This document shows, piece by piece, positions 20,176 through 28,223 of a stretch of 64,000 bases of DNA. Under the pieces are notes generated by a model. The model did no database searches. It was not told where the DNA came from and saw only the letters and a list, made by a program, of their open reading frames with translations. Every line of letters starts with the position of its first letter. The first letter of the stretch is position 1. The translations under genes were made by a program, and so were the position numbers. Source of the DNA: Brucellaceae bacterium (GTDB lineage: Bacteria > Pseudomonadota > Alphaproteobacteria > Rhizobiales > Rhizobiaceae); NCBI GenBank assembly GCA_020637775.1, contig JACKJV010000007.1:164802-228801 (forward strand). Direction: 5' to 3'.

Positions 20176-20249
20176 TGAAAAATCGCATCGCGCTTGAATT
20201 TTCCGGATCGATGAACAATCTCTTCAGGACCGATCACGGAGTCTGAACG

Positions 20250-21152
20250 ATGGACACCCTCACCCGCATGCGCGCCTTTATCGATGTCGTTGAAGCGGAA
20301 GGCTTTTCCGCCGCCGCCCGCAAGATCGGCCGATCCAAGGCGCTGTTGTCGAAATATGTTCGCGAACTGGAGGACGAACTGGGCGTGCTGCTGCTCAACC
20401 GCACGACGCGGCAGTTTTCGCTCACTGAATCGGGCCATGCCTATTTCAAGCGCGCCACCGAGATCGTCCGCGACATCGACGGTTTGCAGGAATCGATCCG
20501 CGAATCGAGCGGCGACGTGCGCGGCCGCATCCGCCTGACCGCTCCGCGTTCCTTTGCCGATGCGGCCATCGGCCAGGTACTGATCGACTTTGTCTCCGAT
20601 CATCCTGACATCAAGCTGGACATCCATCTCGACGATCGCTTCGTTGACCTTGTCGAGGAGGGGTTCGACCTGGCGATCCGCATTTCGCGGCTGGAAAACT
20701 CTTCACTCATTGCCCGCAAGGTGTCCGATTTCTCCGTCAAGCTCTGTGCCACGCCCGCCGTCATCGCGAAATACGGCAAGCCGAAGACACCGCATGACCT
20801 TTCCAGGATGCCGTGCATCTCCGATACGAACGGGCGCTGGCTGACCAATTGGCCGTTCCAGGCGCCGGGCGGCGACACGATTACCGTGCCGGTGGCAGGA
20901 CCGCTCGAGGTCAACAGCCCCGCCGTCGCCCGCGCCGCCTGCCTTGCCGATCTGGGCTTTGCCATCATCCCGGATTTCGTCGTCAGCGAGGATATCAAGG
21001 CTGGCCGCCTCGTGCCGCTGCTGGAGGACTGGATTCACAAGGACAGCGGCATGTTCGCCGTCTATCCGCATCGCCGCTATCTTCCGGCCAAGGTGCGCGT
21101 CTTCGTCGACTACCTGGCCGCCTGGTTCAAGCGCAAGGCGCAGGAGGAATGA
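20250..21152 (+). CDS. LysR-family transcriptional regulator
   Basis: The product has 300 residues. The N-terminal helix-turn-helix (MRAFIDVVEAEGFSAAARKIGRSKALLSKYVRELEDELGVLLLNRTTRQFSLTESG) is typical, followed by a co-inducer-binding domain with DIRGRIRLTAP-like and GLAIRISRLENSSLIARK motifs. This is the CrgA/AaeR-like subgroup. It is divergent from the ornithine decarboxylase leader, a common sign that it regulates that gene, though polyamine control by this protein is only an inference. Confidence 0.93.
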   Translation: MDTLTRMRAFIDVVEAEGFSAAARKIGRSKALLSKYVRELEDELGVLLLNRTTRQFSLTESGHAYFKRATEIVRDIDGLQESIRESSGDVRGRIRLTAPRSFADAAIGQVLIDFVSDHPDIKLDIHLDDRFVDLVEEGFDLAIRISRLENSSLIARKVSDFSVKLCATPAVIAKYGKPKTPHDLSRMPCISDTNGRWLTNWPFQAPGGDTITVPVAGPLEVNSPAVARAACLADLGFAIIPDFVVSEDIKAGRLVPLLEDWIHKDSGMFAVYPHRRYLPAKVRVFVDYLAAWFKRKAQEE

Positions 21153-21278
21153 AGCTGCGGCGAATGGCGCCTTGAAACGGCACGCCGGCGATGGAACAGT
21201 CTGCCGGATTTTCGCCGCCTTCGTCAGTCAGTCAGGCTGTCAGGTGAACGTGCGATTCCACTGAGCGGAGATCCGGCC

Positions 21279-21938
21279 TTGAGGCAAACCCGTGCCGCAA
21301 CCTTTCTGGCCATGCTGCCGGCATTCCTGATCGCGGCCGCGCCGGCCCGTGCCCATCCGCATGTCTGGGCGGAAGCCCGCCTCGACCTCGCCCTTGCAGG
21401 CGATCAGGTGACCGCCCTGCAGCACGTCTGGCGGTTTGACGACATCTTCTCCGCCACCGTGGTCATCGAATTCGACAAGAATGCCGACAACCGTCTGGAT
21501 GAAGCCGAACTGGCCGAAATCGGCACGACGGTTCGCGAATCCATTGCCGATTATGATTATTTCCAGGTCGTGCAGGTGGACGGCAAGGACATTGCGACAC
21601 AGGCGCCGGAGACGGTGATCGCCGATTATCAGGATGGCCGTCTGGTCATCCTCTTTGAATCCAGGATGAAACAGCCCCTGCCGCTGTCCGGCACGCTCAC
21701 GTTCGCGGTCTATGACCCGACATTCTACACCGCCATCGACTTCATGGAAGACAGCGACATGGTGAGCGAGGGCCTGCCCGGCGCCTGCACACGCGAAGTG
21801 ATTCGTCCGGACCCGGACGAAATCCTGGCGCAGAACAGCGAAAACCTCACCGAAGCGTTCTACGAGACCACCGACATGACGCAGTTGACCGGCATATTCG
21901 CCACCCGCCTGCAATTGACCTGCGGGCAGGGCGAATGA
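21279..21938 (+). CDS. DUF1007 periplasmic metal-related protein
   Basis: The product has 219 residues with a Sec signal peptide (cut near ARA-HPH). The mature start HPHVWAEARLDL and the body match the DUF1007/COG3683 family, found as the partner of NicO-type nickel/cobalt exporters. HPHVW and the acidic EFDKNADNRLDEAEL (EF-hand-like) could bind metal. I take TTG at 21279 behind GAGCGGAGA. The stop overlaps the next start as ATGA, so the two are translationally coupled. Confidence 0.88.
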   Translation: MRQTRAATFLAMLPAFLIAAAPARAHPHVWAEARLDLALAGDQVTALQHVWRFDDIFSATVVIEFDKNADNRLDEAELAEIGTTVRESIADYDYFQVVQVDGKDIATQAPETVIADYQDGRLVILFESRMKQPLPLSGTLTFAVYDPTFYTAIDFMEDSDMVSEGLPGACTREVIRPDPDEILAQNSENLTEAFYETTDMTQLTGIFATRLQLTCGQGE

Positions 21939-22993
21939 AGGCGATCCGCACCGCCTGCATCGCCGCCGCCTTGTCGGGGGCTGCCATCGCTTCCGCCCAT
22001 GCACAGAGTTCGCTCGGCATCGGGACGGCCGAGCAGGCGCTGCCGCCAAGCGGCCTGTTCCCCACGCTCATGCACTGGATCAACACCCAGCAGCAGGATT
22101 TCTACCGCGCGCTCACCGGCGCGCTGCGCACCATGCGCTCCGACCCGTCCGCCGCATGGCTTCTGGTCGGCCTTTCCTTCGCATACGGCGTCTTTCATGC
22201 TGCCGGTCCGGGCCACGGCAAGGCGGTCATCTCGTCCTACATGCTGGCCAATGAGGTGGCGCTGAAGCGCGGTGTTGCGCTGTCCTTCCTCTCGGCCATG
22301 GCTCAAGCGGTCACCGCCATCATTGTCATCGGCATCGTCTTCCTGTTCCTGCGCGGCACCGGCATCCGCCAGACCGACGCGGTCTGGTCGATGGAAGTGG
22401 CGAGCTATGCGCTGGTCGCCGGCTTCGGCGCATGGCTCCTGTTGCGCAAGCTGCGCGGCCTGATCCCGGCCCCGGCACCCGCCCTTGCCGCCGCCGGGCC
22501 TGGTCATCACCATCATCACGACCACGGGCCGGCCTGCGACCACGATCACCATCACAACCATCAACATGGCCACCGTCATGCTCACCATGGCCACCACGAC
22601 CATGCACCCGGCGAGGTCTGCTCCTCCTGCGGCCACGCCCACATGCCGGACCCGAAACTGCTTTCCGCGGGGCGGTTCGGCCTGACGGAAGCCCGCGCCG
22701 CCGTGCTCGCCGTCGGCCTGCGCCCCTGTTCCGGCGCGCTTATCGTACTGACCTTCGCCTTCCTGAACGGTCTGTGGTGGGCAGGCATCGCCTCGGCCTT
22801 CGCCATGGCCATCGGCACGGCCATCACGGTCTCGGCACTGGCAACGCTGGCCGTGACCGCGAAAAACGCCGCGGTGCGCCTGTCAGGCGGCGGCCGTCTT
22901 GGCGCCGTCATTCATCATGGCGTGGAAATCGGCGGCGCGCTTCTGGTCCTGCTGCTGGGCCTTCTGCTTCTCACTGCGTCGCTGTCGGCTTGA
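21935..22993 (+). CDS. NicO-family (RcnA-like) nickel/cobalt exporter
   Basis: This inner-membrane efflux protein has 352 residues and about six membrane helices. FHAAGPGHGKAVISSYML is the family's metal-binding helix. A cytosolic or periplasmic loop (about 188-235) is extremely His-rich, with more than 20 His plus a CSSC pair, and ends CGHAHMPDP. The last half has RPCSGALIVLTFAFLNGLWWAGIASA, a second family signature. The partner DUF1007 gene is coupled upstream. Substrate (Ni, Co or Zn) is uncertain. Confidence 0.92.
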   Translation: MKAIRTACIAAALSGAAIASAHAQSSLGIGTAEQALPPSGLFPTLMHWINTQQQDFYRALTGALRTMRSDPSAAWLLVGLSFAYGVFHAAGPGHGKAVISSYMLANEVALKRGVALSFLSAMAQAVTAIIVIGIVFLFLRGTGIRQTDAVWSMEVASYALVAGFGAWLLLRKLRGLIPAPAPALAAAGPGHHHHHDHGPACDHDHHHNHQHGHRHAHHGHHDHAPGEVCSSCGHAHMPDPKLLSAGRFGLTEARAAVLAVGLRPCSGALIVLTFAFLNGLWWAGIASAFAMAIGTAITVSALATLAVTAKNAAVRLSGGGRLGAVIHHGVEIGGALLVLLLGLLLLTASLSA

Positions 22994-23203
22994 TCAGCCC
23001 TCGCCGTCGCGCTTGCGCTGGGCGCGGGCGCGCAGCCAGAACACGCCGAAGAATGCCAGCACGAAGAGAATGGCGAAAATGCCCGCCACCACCGGCGACC
23101 GCTGGCCGATCCACAGCATGATGTTCGGCATGAAATTGGCGACCAGTCCGAATCCCAAAAGGATGACGAGCGCGGCGACGGCCGGTTTCCAGCTTTCCTT
23201 CAT
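22994..23203 (-). CDS. Small two-helix membrane protein
   Basis: The product has 69 residues, with hydrophobic helices at about 8-26 and 37-56 and a basic C-terminus (RARAQRKRDGEG). I do not recognise a named family. Its start overlaps the stop of the upstream GNAT gene by 4 bases, so the two are coupled. Its stop directly abuts the NicO stop with no gap. Confidence 0.75.
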   Translation of the reverse strand: MKESWKPAVAALVILLGFGLVANFMPNIMLWIGQRSPVVAGIFAILFVLAFFGVFWLRARAQRKRDGEG

Positions 23204-23901
23204 GCCCCGGCCTTTCCCTTGCCTTCCGTCATGGCGCGCAACTCTTCCAGCCGCGCCTTCTGCCGGCCCTCACTATCGAAATTGCCGGGCGAAAGCCAGC
23301 GCTGGAATGCCGCACGGATGGCGGGCCAGTCGCGGTCGAGCATCGCATACCACGCGGTGTCGCGATTCCGGCCCTTGACCACCATGTGCTGGCGGAAGAC
23401 GCCTTCGAAGGTGAAGCCGAACCGCTGCGCCGCGCGGTGCGACGGCACGTTCAGGTCGTTCAGTTTCCACTCGAAGCGGCGGTATCCCAGGTCGTCGAAC
23501 ACATGGGCCGCATGCAGGAAGAAGGCTTCGGTGGAAAGGGCCGAACGCTGCATGGCCGGTCCCCAGTGGATGTCGCCGGTCTCGATGACGCCATTGGCCG
23601 TGTCGATCCGCATCAGGCTCTGACGGCCCACGGCCCTGCCGCTCGCCTTGTCGATCACTGCCGCGTAAACCGAATCGGGATGATGCTCCGCCCAGTCCAG
23701 CCAGATCCGGAAATCGGCGCGGCTCTTCGGCATTTCCGTTCCAAGCCAGGTGAACCGCGCCTGCGCATCGCCCTCGGTCGCCGCCACGAAAAGATCATCG
23801 CCATGGCGCGCGGCCGAAAGCGGCTCCAGACGCACAAGGCGCCCTTCGAGTGCGCGCCGTTCGGGCCGCGGTCGCTGCGTCCACTGGCTCAGATCGTTCA
23901 T
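23200..23901 (-). CDS. GNAT acetyltransferase, RimJ/RimL-like
   Basis: The product has 233 residues from ATG 23901 (MNDLSQWTQRPRPE). The RimL/YjjM-like pattern is RLVRLEPLSAARHGDDLFVA..., IETGDIHWGPAMQRSALSTEAFFLHAAHVFDDLGYRRFEWKLNDLNVPSHRAAQRFGFTFEGVFRQHMVVKGRNRDTAWYAM. These enzymes acetylate protein N-termini or small amines. It is coupled to the small membrane protein downstream. Confidence 0.9.
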   Translation of the reverse strand: MNDLSQWTQRPRPERRALEGRLVRLEPLSAARHGDDLFVAATEGDAQARFTWLGTEMPKSRADFRIWLDWAEHHPDSVYAAVIDKASGRAVGRQSLMRIDTANGVIETGDIHWGPAMQRSALSTEAFFLHAAHVFDDLGYRRFEWKLNDLNVPSHRAAQRFGFTFEGVFRQHMVVKGRNRDTAWYAMLDRDWPAIRAAFQRWLSPGNFDSEGRQKARLEELRAMTEGKGKAGA

Positions 23902-23981
23902 CGCGCGGCCTTTCTTCCGGTTGACAAGACATGCAGGCGACCTCCAATACGGCAAAACGCATTCCGGGGAAACGCACCGAC

Positions 23982-25160
23982 ATGAAAACGATTGCCGCCT
24001 TCGACCGCATCGGCGAGGAAAACGCCTTTGCCGTGCTGGCCCGAGCCACCGAGCTTTCCGCACAGGGCAAGGACATCATCAATCTCGGCATCGGCCAGCC
24101 GGATTTCCAGACGCCGCAGCATATCGTCGAGGCCGCGATCAAGGCACTGCGCGATGGCCATCATGGCTACACGCCTGCCACCGGCCTTCTTCAGACGCGC
24201 GAGGCGGTCGTCCGCCGGACGCTGACCACCACGGGCATCGAAGTCTCGCCTGACAGCGTCATGATCATGCCGGGCGGCAAGCCCACCATGTTCGCCGCCA
24301 TCATGATGTTCGGCGAGCCGGGCGCGCAAATCCTATATCCCGATCCGGGCTTCCCCATCTACCGCTCCATGATCGAGTTCACCGGTGCCACGCCGGTTCC
24401 CATCCCGGTACGCGAGGAAAAGGCCTTCGCGTTCTCCGCCGACGAGGTTCTGGCGCTGATCACACCGCAAACCCGGCTTCTGATTCTCAATTCCCCGGCC
24501 AATCCCACCGGCGGCGTCACACCGCGCGCCGAGATCGCCAAACTGGTCAAGGGCCTTGAGAACCACCCCGAAGTGGCGATCCTTTCCGACGAGATCTACG
24601 ACGTCATGACCTATGACGGCGAGGAACACACCTCGCTGCTGCAATTCCCGGAAATCCGCGACCGCCTCATCGTGCTCAATGGCTGGTCCAAGACCTGGGC
24701 CATGACAGGCTGGCGCATGGGCTGGTCGATCTGGCCGGAGACGCTCTATCCGATGGTGCGCAAGCTGGCGGTCAATTGCTGGTCCTGCGTCAACGCGCCC
24801 AGCCAGTTCGCGGGCATTGCCGCCATCGACGGTCCGCAGGACGATGTGGAAAAGATGATGCGCGCCTTCGACAACCGCCGCAAGATCGTCACCGAGGGCA
24901 TGAACACCCTGCCCGGCATTTCCTGCGCCACCCCCAAGGGCGCCTTTTACGCCTTCCCCAATATCAGCCAGACCGGCTGGAAGGCCAAGAAACTGGCTTC
25001 CGCCCTGCTGGAGGAAGCCGGCGTCGCGCTGATCGGCGGGCCGGATTTCGGCGTGCTCGGCGAAGGCTACATCCGCCTGTCCTACGCCAATTCCGAGGAA
25101 AACATCCTGCGCGCCATCGAGCGTATGGAAACCTTCCTGAACGAAACGGCACCCGCCTGA
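23982..25160 (+). CDS. PLP-dependent aminotransferase, class I/II
   Basis: The product has 392 residues from ATG 23982, preceded by GGGGAAA. It carries the fold-type I aminotransferase motifs NLGIGQPDFQTP, GYTPATGLLQTREAV, NSPANPTGG, LSDEIYDVMTYDG and the PLP lysine motif NGWSKTWAMTGWRMGW. Specificity (aspartate, alanine or aromatic) cannot be read from the sequence. It is divergent from the RimL-like gene and convergent with the SLC13 gene, the stop codons abutting. Confidence 0.92.
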   Translation: MKTIAAFDRIGEENAFAVLARATELSAQGKDIINLGIGQPDFQTPQHIVEAAIKALRDGHHGYTPATGLLQTREAVVRRTLTTTGIEVSPDSVMIMPGGKPTMFAAIMMFGEPGAQILYPDPGFPIYRSMIEFTGATPVPIPVREEKAFAFSADEVLALITPQTRLLILNSPANPTGGVTPRAEIAKLVKGLENHPEVAILSDEIYDVMTYDGEEHTSLLQFPEIRDRLIVLNGWSKTWAMTGWRMGWSIWPETLYPMVRKLAVNCWSCVNAPSQFAGIAAIDGPQDDVEKMMRAFDNRRKIVTEGMNTLPGISCATPKGAFYAFPNISQTGWKAKKLASALLEEAGVALIGGPDFGVLGEGYIRLSYANSEENILRAIERMETFLNETAPA

Positions 25161-26942
25161 TCAGACGAAGAAGACCCAGATCGCCGCGCTCGCCGCAATG
25201 CCGACGAGAATGTTCATCGGCACGCCGATCTTCAGGAAATCGGTGAAGCGGTAGTCGGCAGCGCCATAGACGAGCGTGTTGGTCTGGTAGCCGATGGGCG
25301 TGGCAAACGAAGCACTGGCCCCGAACATGACCGCCACGACGAGCGCGCGCGCGTCGATCCCAAGCGGTTCGGCAAGCCCGATCACGACGGGCGTCAGGAC
25401 CACGGCCACGGCATTGTTGGTGACGAGTTCGGTCAGCAGCGAGGCCAGCAGGTAGACCGCCAGCAGCGCCAGGAAACCGGGCAGAAGCGTCAGGAACGGC
25501 GACAGGCTGGCAACCACCAGTTCCACCGCACCGCTGTCCTGCAGCCCCCGCCCGATGATCAGCATGGCGAAGATCAGTACCAGGATGGACCCGTCGAGCG
25601 AATTCCAGGCCTCGTCGGCGTCGATGCAGCGCAGAACCAGGATCGCGCTGACCGCCGTCAGCGCCAGGATGCCGATCGGCAGCACGCCCAATGCCGCCAG
25701 GACGACGACTCCGGCCAGCGCGGCAAGCGCGATGGGCGCCTTGGCGCGGCGAAAGGCCCGGCCGGAGGCGCGCGAAATCGACACGATATTGGTTTCGCGG
25801 TCCAGTTCCTCGAAGGCGCCGGGTGGCCCCGACAGAAGCAGCTTGTCGGCCGGACGCAGCGTCACGACGCCCAGTTCCGGTCCCGGAATGTGGTTGTGCC
25901 GGTGCGCACCGAGCACCTGCAGCCCGAACCGGCGGCCCAGCGACATCGAGGCGAGCGCCCGCCCGCTCGTCCACTTGCGCGGCGTGACCACAGCCTCGAC
26001 GATGACATTGCTGCCTTCCTCCGCCGTCAGGCGCGCCGTGCCGCGCAAGCCCACCTTGAGCGAATCGTGGCTGGCCAGTGTCAGCAGTTCCGATGTCGGT
26101 GCGCGCAGGATCAGCCGGTCCCCTTTCTGCACCTCGAAATCGTCGAGATCCCTGCGCACGGTTTCCGATCCGCGCTGGATGCCGGAAATGATGACGCCCG
26201 GCGCCTTGAAAAGGCCGATGTCGCCCAGCCTGCGACCATCCAGGTTGTCGCCCACGATGCGCGCCTCCGACAGGTACTCTGTCTCGCCCAGGAGCATGTC
26301 CTCGCTCGCCGCGCCGCGATCGGGCAGCAGGCTGCGGCCAAGCAGCAACATGACCGAAAGCCCGCACAGCGCCGCCACGATGCCCACGGGCGTGATCTCG
26401 AACAGCGTGAACGGCTCCAGCCCGCGCTCGCGCGCCACGCCATCCACCAGCAGGTTGGTGGACGTGCCGATCAGCGTGCAGGCGCCCCCGAGCACGCCGG
26501 CATAGGACAACGGGATGAGCAGGCGCGTTGGCGCCAGGCCCAGCGCATGGGCCAGCCGGATGACGACCGGAATGAGCACCAGCACGATCGGCGTGTTGTT
26601 GACGAAGGCCGAGGCCACGAGCGTGACGAGAACGAATCCGGCAAGGGCCGTGCGCGGACTCGTGGTGGCCCTCTCGACCACCAGTCCGGCCAGCGCGTCG
26701 AGCACGCCTGTCCGCACCAGCGCACCCGAAAGGATGAACATCGCGCCGATGGTGATCGGCGCGGGATTGGAAAAGACATCCATCGCGTCGCCCGGCGCGA
26801 CAAATCCGAGCAGGATGAACAGGCTGGCAAAGCCGGCCGCCGTAACTTCCGGGGGATAGATCTCGCTCATGAAGAGCGCGAACATGAGCAGAAGGAGCGC
26901 CAGGGCGATCCAGGCCTGGTAGTCGCTGAGGATTGCGGCCAA
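25161..26942 (-). CDS. SLC13/DASS-type permease with two TrkA-C domains
   Basis: This inner-membrane transporter for anions (sulfate, dicarboxylates or similar) has 593 residues from TTG 26942, chosen for the GAGGGA site. An in-frame ATG at 27002 would add 20 residues but lacks a ribosome site. About five helices precede residue 200. Two RCK_C domains follow (about 200-275 and 285-365), for example ADKLLLSGPPGAFEELDRE. Then about six more helices with AVVLTPVVIGLAEPLGID and MFGASASFATPIGYQTNTLVYG, the DASS signature. A solute cannot be assigned. Confidence 0.9.
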   Translation of the reverse strand: MAAILSDYQAWIALALLLLMFALFMSEIYPPEVTAAGFASLFILLGFVAPGDAMDVFSNPAPITIGAMFILSGALVRTGVLDALAGLVVERATTSPRTALAGFVLVTLVASAFVNNTPIVLVLIPVVIRLAHALGLAPTRLLIPLSYAGVLGGACTLIGTSTNLLVDGVARERGLEPFTLFEITPVGIVAALCGLSVMLLLGRSLLPDRGAASEDMLLGETEYLSEARIVGDNLDGRRLGDIGLFKAPGVIISGIQRGSETVRRDLDDFEVQKGDRLILRAPTSELLTLASHDSLKVGLRGTARLTAEEGSNVIVEAVVTPRKWTSGRALASMSLGRRFGLQVLGAHRHNHIPGPELGVVTLRPADKLLLSGPPGAFEELDRETNIVSISRASGRAFRRAKAPIALAALAGVVVLAALGVLPIGILALTAVSAILVLRCIDADEAWNSLDGSILVLIFAMLIIGRGLQDSGAVELVVASLSPFLTLLPGFLALLAVYLLASLLTELVTNNAVAVVLTPVVIGLAEPLGIDARALVVAVMFGASASFATPIGYQTNTLVYGAADYRFTDFLKIGVPMNILVGIAASAAIWVFFV

Positions 26943-27031
26943 GCGAGTTCCCTCTTCATTGCGGTGAACATGCGAACGCTTTGGAACCGGGACCGGTTCC
27001 ATGGCCGAGATTACAGAAAATGAGCGGAATC

Positions 27032-27108
27032 AAAAACAGGGCGATCCGGTGAAGGATCGCCCCGAGGCGGAACCGTGCTTGGGAGGAGGAGAGCCGGTTC
27101 GTCTATGC
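27032..27108 (-). ncRNA. Probable 77-nt trans-acting sRNA with anti-Shine-Dalgarno loop (MmgR/alpha-r8-like)
   Basis: Reading leftward, a promoter at 27143-27115 puts the start near 27108. The RNA would have hairpin 1 with stem GAACCG/CGGTTC (27100-27095 and 27075-27070). Its loop contains UCCUCCUCCC, the exact complement of GGGAGGAGGA-type ribosome sites. Hairpin 2 is a perfect 9-bp terminator (GGGCGATCC/GGATCGCCC, 27062-27054 and 27047-27039) followed by a T run at 27036-27032. Size, two-hairpin layout and loop match the alpha-r8 (MmgR) type of rhizobial sRNA as I recall it. No protein can be read here on either strand. Confidence 0.75.
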
Positions 27109-27114
27109 ATTAAA

Positions 27115-27143
27115 ATGATACACGAAAATGAACAAATGGTTAA
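27115..27143 (-). promoter_or_regulatory. Promoter of the sRNA gene
   Basis: Leftward TTAACC (27143-27138), a 17-base spacer, and an extended minus-10, TG-TATCAT (TATCAT at 27120-27115). The surrounding 27100-27190 is clearly more AT-rich than the rest of the window. Confidence 0.6.
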
Positions 27144-27351
27144 TACTTGTGAAGCCATTGAAATATAGCCGGTTTATGACTTGCGCTAGGCTGCTTGTCA
27201 CTTGCGCGAAGGCAAGTTGATTCGGATCAAGGCGGGCGGGAATCAAGCAGGTTACAAGACAAAGCGGGCCAGCCGGGGAAACCGGCCAGCCCGCCAGTGA
27301 CGTCAAGTGAAGGTATCGGCTTCGCGATGGAAACCGTACCACCGCCCCCGG

Positions 27352-27400
27352 TCTTGACATTGTCAAGATCGTTCTACACGTCATCTTTACGATGTCAAGA
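27352..27400. promoter_or_regulatory. Probable TetR operator overlapping a minus-35 box
   Basis: TCTTGACA-T-TGTCAAGA (27352-27368) is a perfect 8-bp dyad, and a third TGTCAAGA lies at 27393-27400. The left arm contains a consensus TTGACA. The sites are 90-137 bases before the TetR gene, as expected for self-repression. The rest of 27003-27488 holds the sRNA gene and no other gene. Confidence 0.55.
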
Positions 27401-27488
27401 CGAAACTTTGCTTGGCCGTGGATCTTGTGCTAACGATAGCGGTACCGGGGGTGGTCAAGTGTCGCAGGCATCGGCCTTGCCAGAAAAC

Positions 27489-28133
27489 ATGAATTCGATG
27501 ACGGACACCGATTCAGGCGGACCGGCCCGGCAGGCATACCATCATGGGGATTTGCGCAGCGCGCTTCTGGAAGCCGCCGAGCAGGAACTTGCCGCCAAGG
27601 GCGTAGAACGTTTTTCCATGCGCGGTGTCGCAAAGCGCGCCGGCGTGAGCCACGCCGCACCGGCGCACCACTTCAAGGATGTCAACGGGCTGCTGACCGC
27701 ACTGGCGGCACTCGGCTTCCGCAAGCTCGTCGAGCGCCAGAAGGTCTTCATGGCCGATGCCAAGCCCGCCGCCTGGAACCAGTTGATGGCCTCAGGTCTT
27801 GGCTATGTCGTCTTCGCACTGGAGAACCCGCCGGTCTTCCGGCTGATGTTTTCCTCTGACCGCCCCGATCTCGAAAATCCCGAGCTCAAGGAAGCGGTTG
27901 ACCTGTCCTATGCGGTGATGGTCGATCAGTTGCGCATCCTGCACGGTGCGGGGCCGGACGAGAACCCGGCTGTCGGCATCGACATGGCTGCCGCCTGGGC
28001 GGTTGTTCACGGACTGGCCGACATTCTCGCTTCCAACCGCCTGCCGCAGATTTCCGACCTGCCCCCGCCGGCCCGCGACATGGCCATCATGGCCATTATC
28101 GGGCGCGCCATGCCCGAATTGTCCAAGCGTTAG
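27489..28133 (+). CDS. TetR/AcrR-family regulator with WHG-type C-terminal domain
   Basis: The product has 214 residues from ATG 27489; an ATG three codons later is an alternative. The DNA-binding domain is HHGDLRSALLEAAEQELAAKGVERFSMRGVAKRAGVSHAAPAHHFKDVNGLLTALAALGF. The ligand domain has YVVFALENPPVFRLMF, typical of the WHG (TetR_C_13) group. The ligand is unknown. The palindromes upstream suggest autoregulation; the divergent SLC13 gene is a candidate target. Confidence 0.92.
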   Translation: MNSMTDTDSGGPARQAYHHGDLRSALLEAAEQELAAKGVERFSMRGVAKRAGVSHAAPAHHFKDVNGLLTALAALGFRKLVERQKVFMADAKPAAWNQLMASGLGYVVFALENPPVFRLMFSSDRPDLENPELKEAVDLSYAVMVDQLRILHGAGPDENPAVGIDMAAAWAVVHGLADILASNRLPQISDLPPPARDMAIMAIIGRAMPELSKR

Positions 28134-28167
28134 AACGAATTTTCGGGCGGAGCGAACAGCTCTGGAC

Positions 28168-28198
28168 GAAAACGGCCGGGGCATCGCTGCCCCGGCCG
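28168..28198 (-). terminator. Terminator of the dctPQM operon
   Basis: Leftward, a perfect 9-bp stem (CGGCCGGGG/CCCCGGCCG, 28198-28190 and 28181-28173) runs into TTTTC. It lies 26 bases past the dctM stop. Confidence 0.75.
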
Positions 28199-28223
28199 CG
28201 TCCGCGACGCCGGCCCCCGCCGG

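Noticed and set aside
27103..27384. 93-codon minus-strand open frame upstream of the TetR gene.
   Set aside because: It has no ribosome site, overlaps the sRNA promoter and TetR operator, and resembles no protein.
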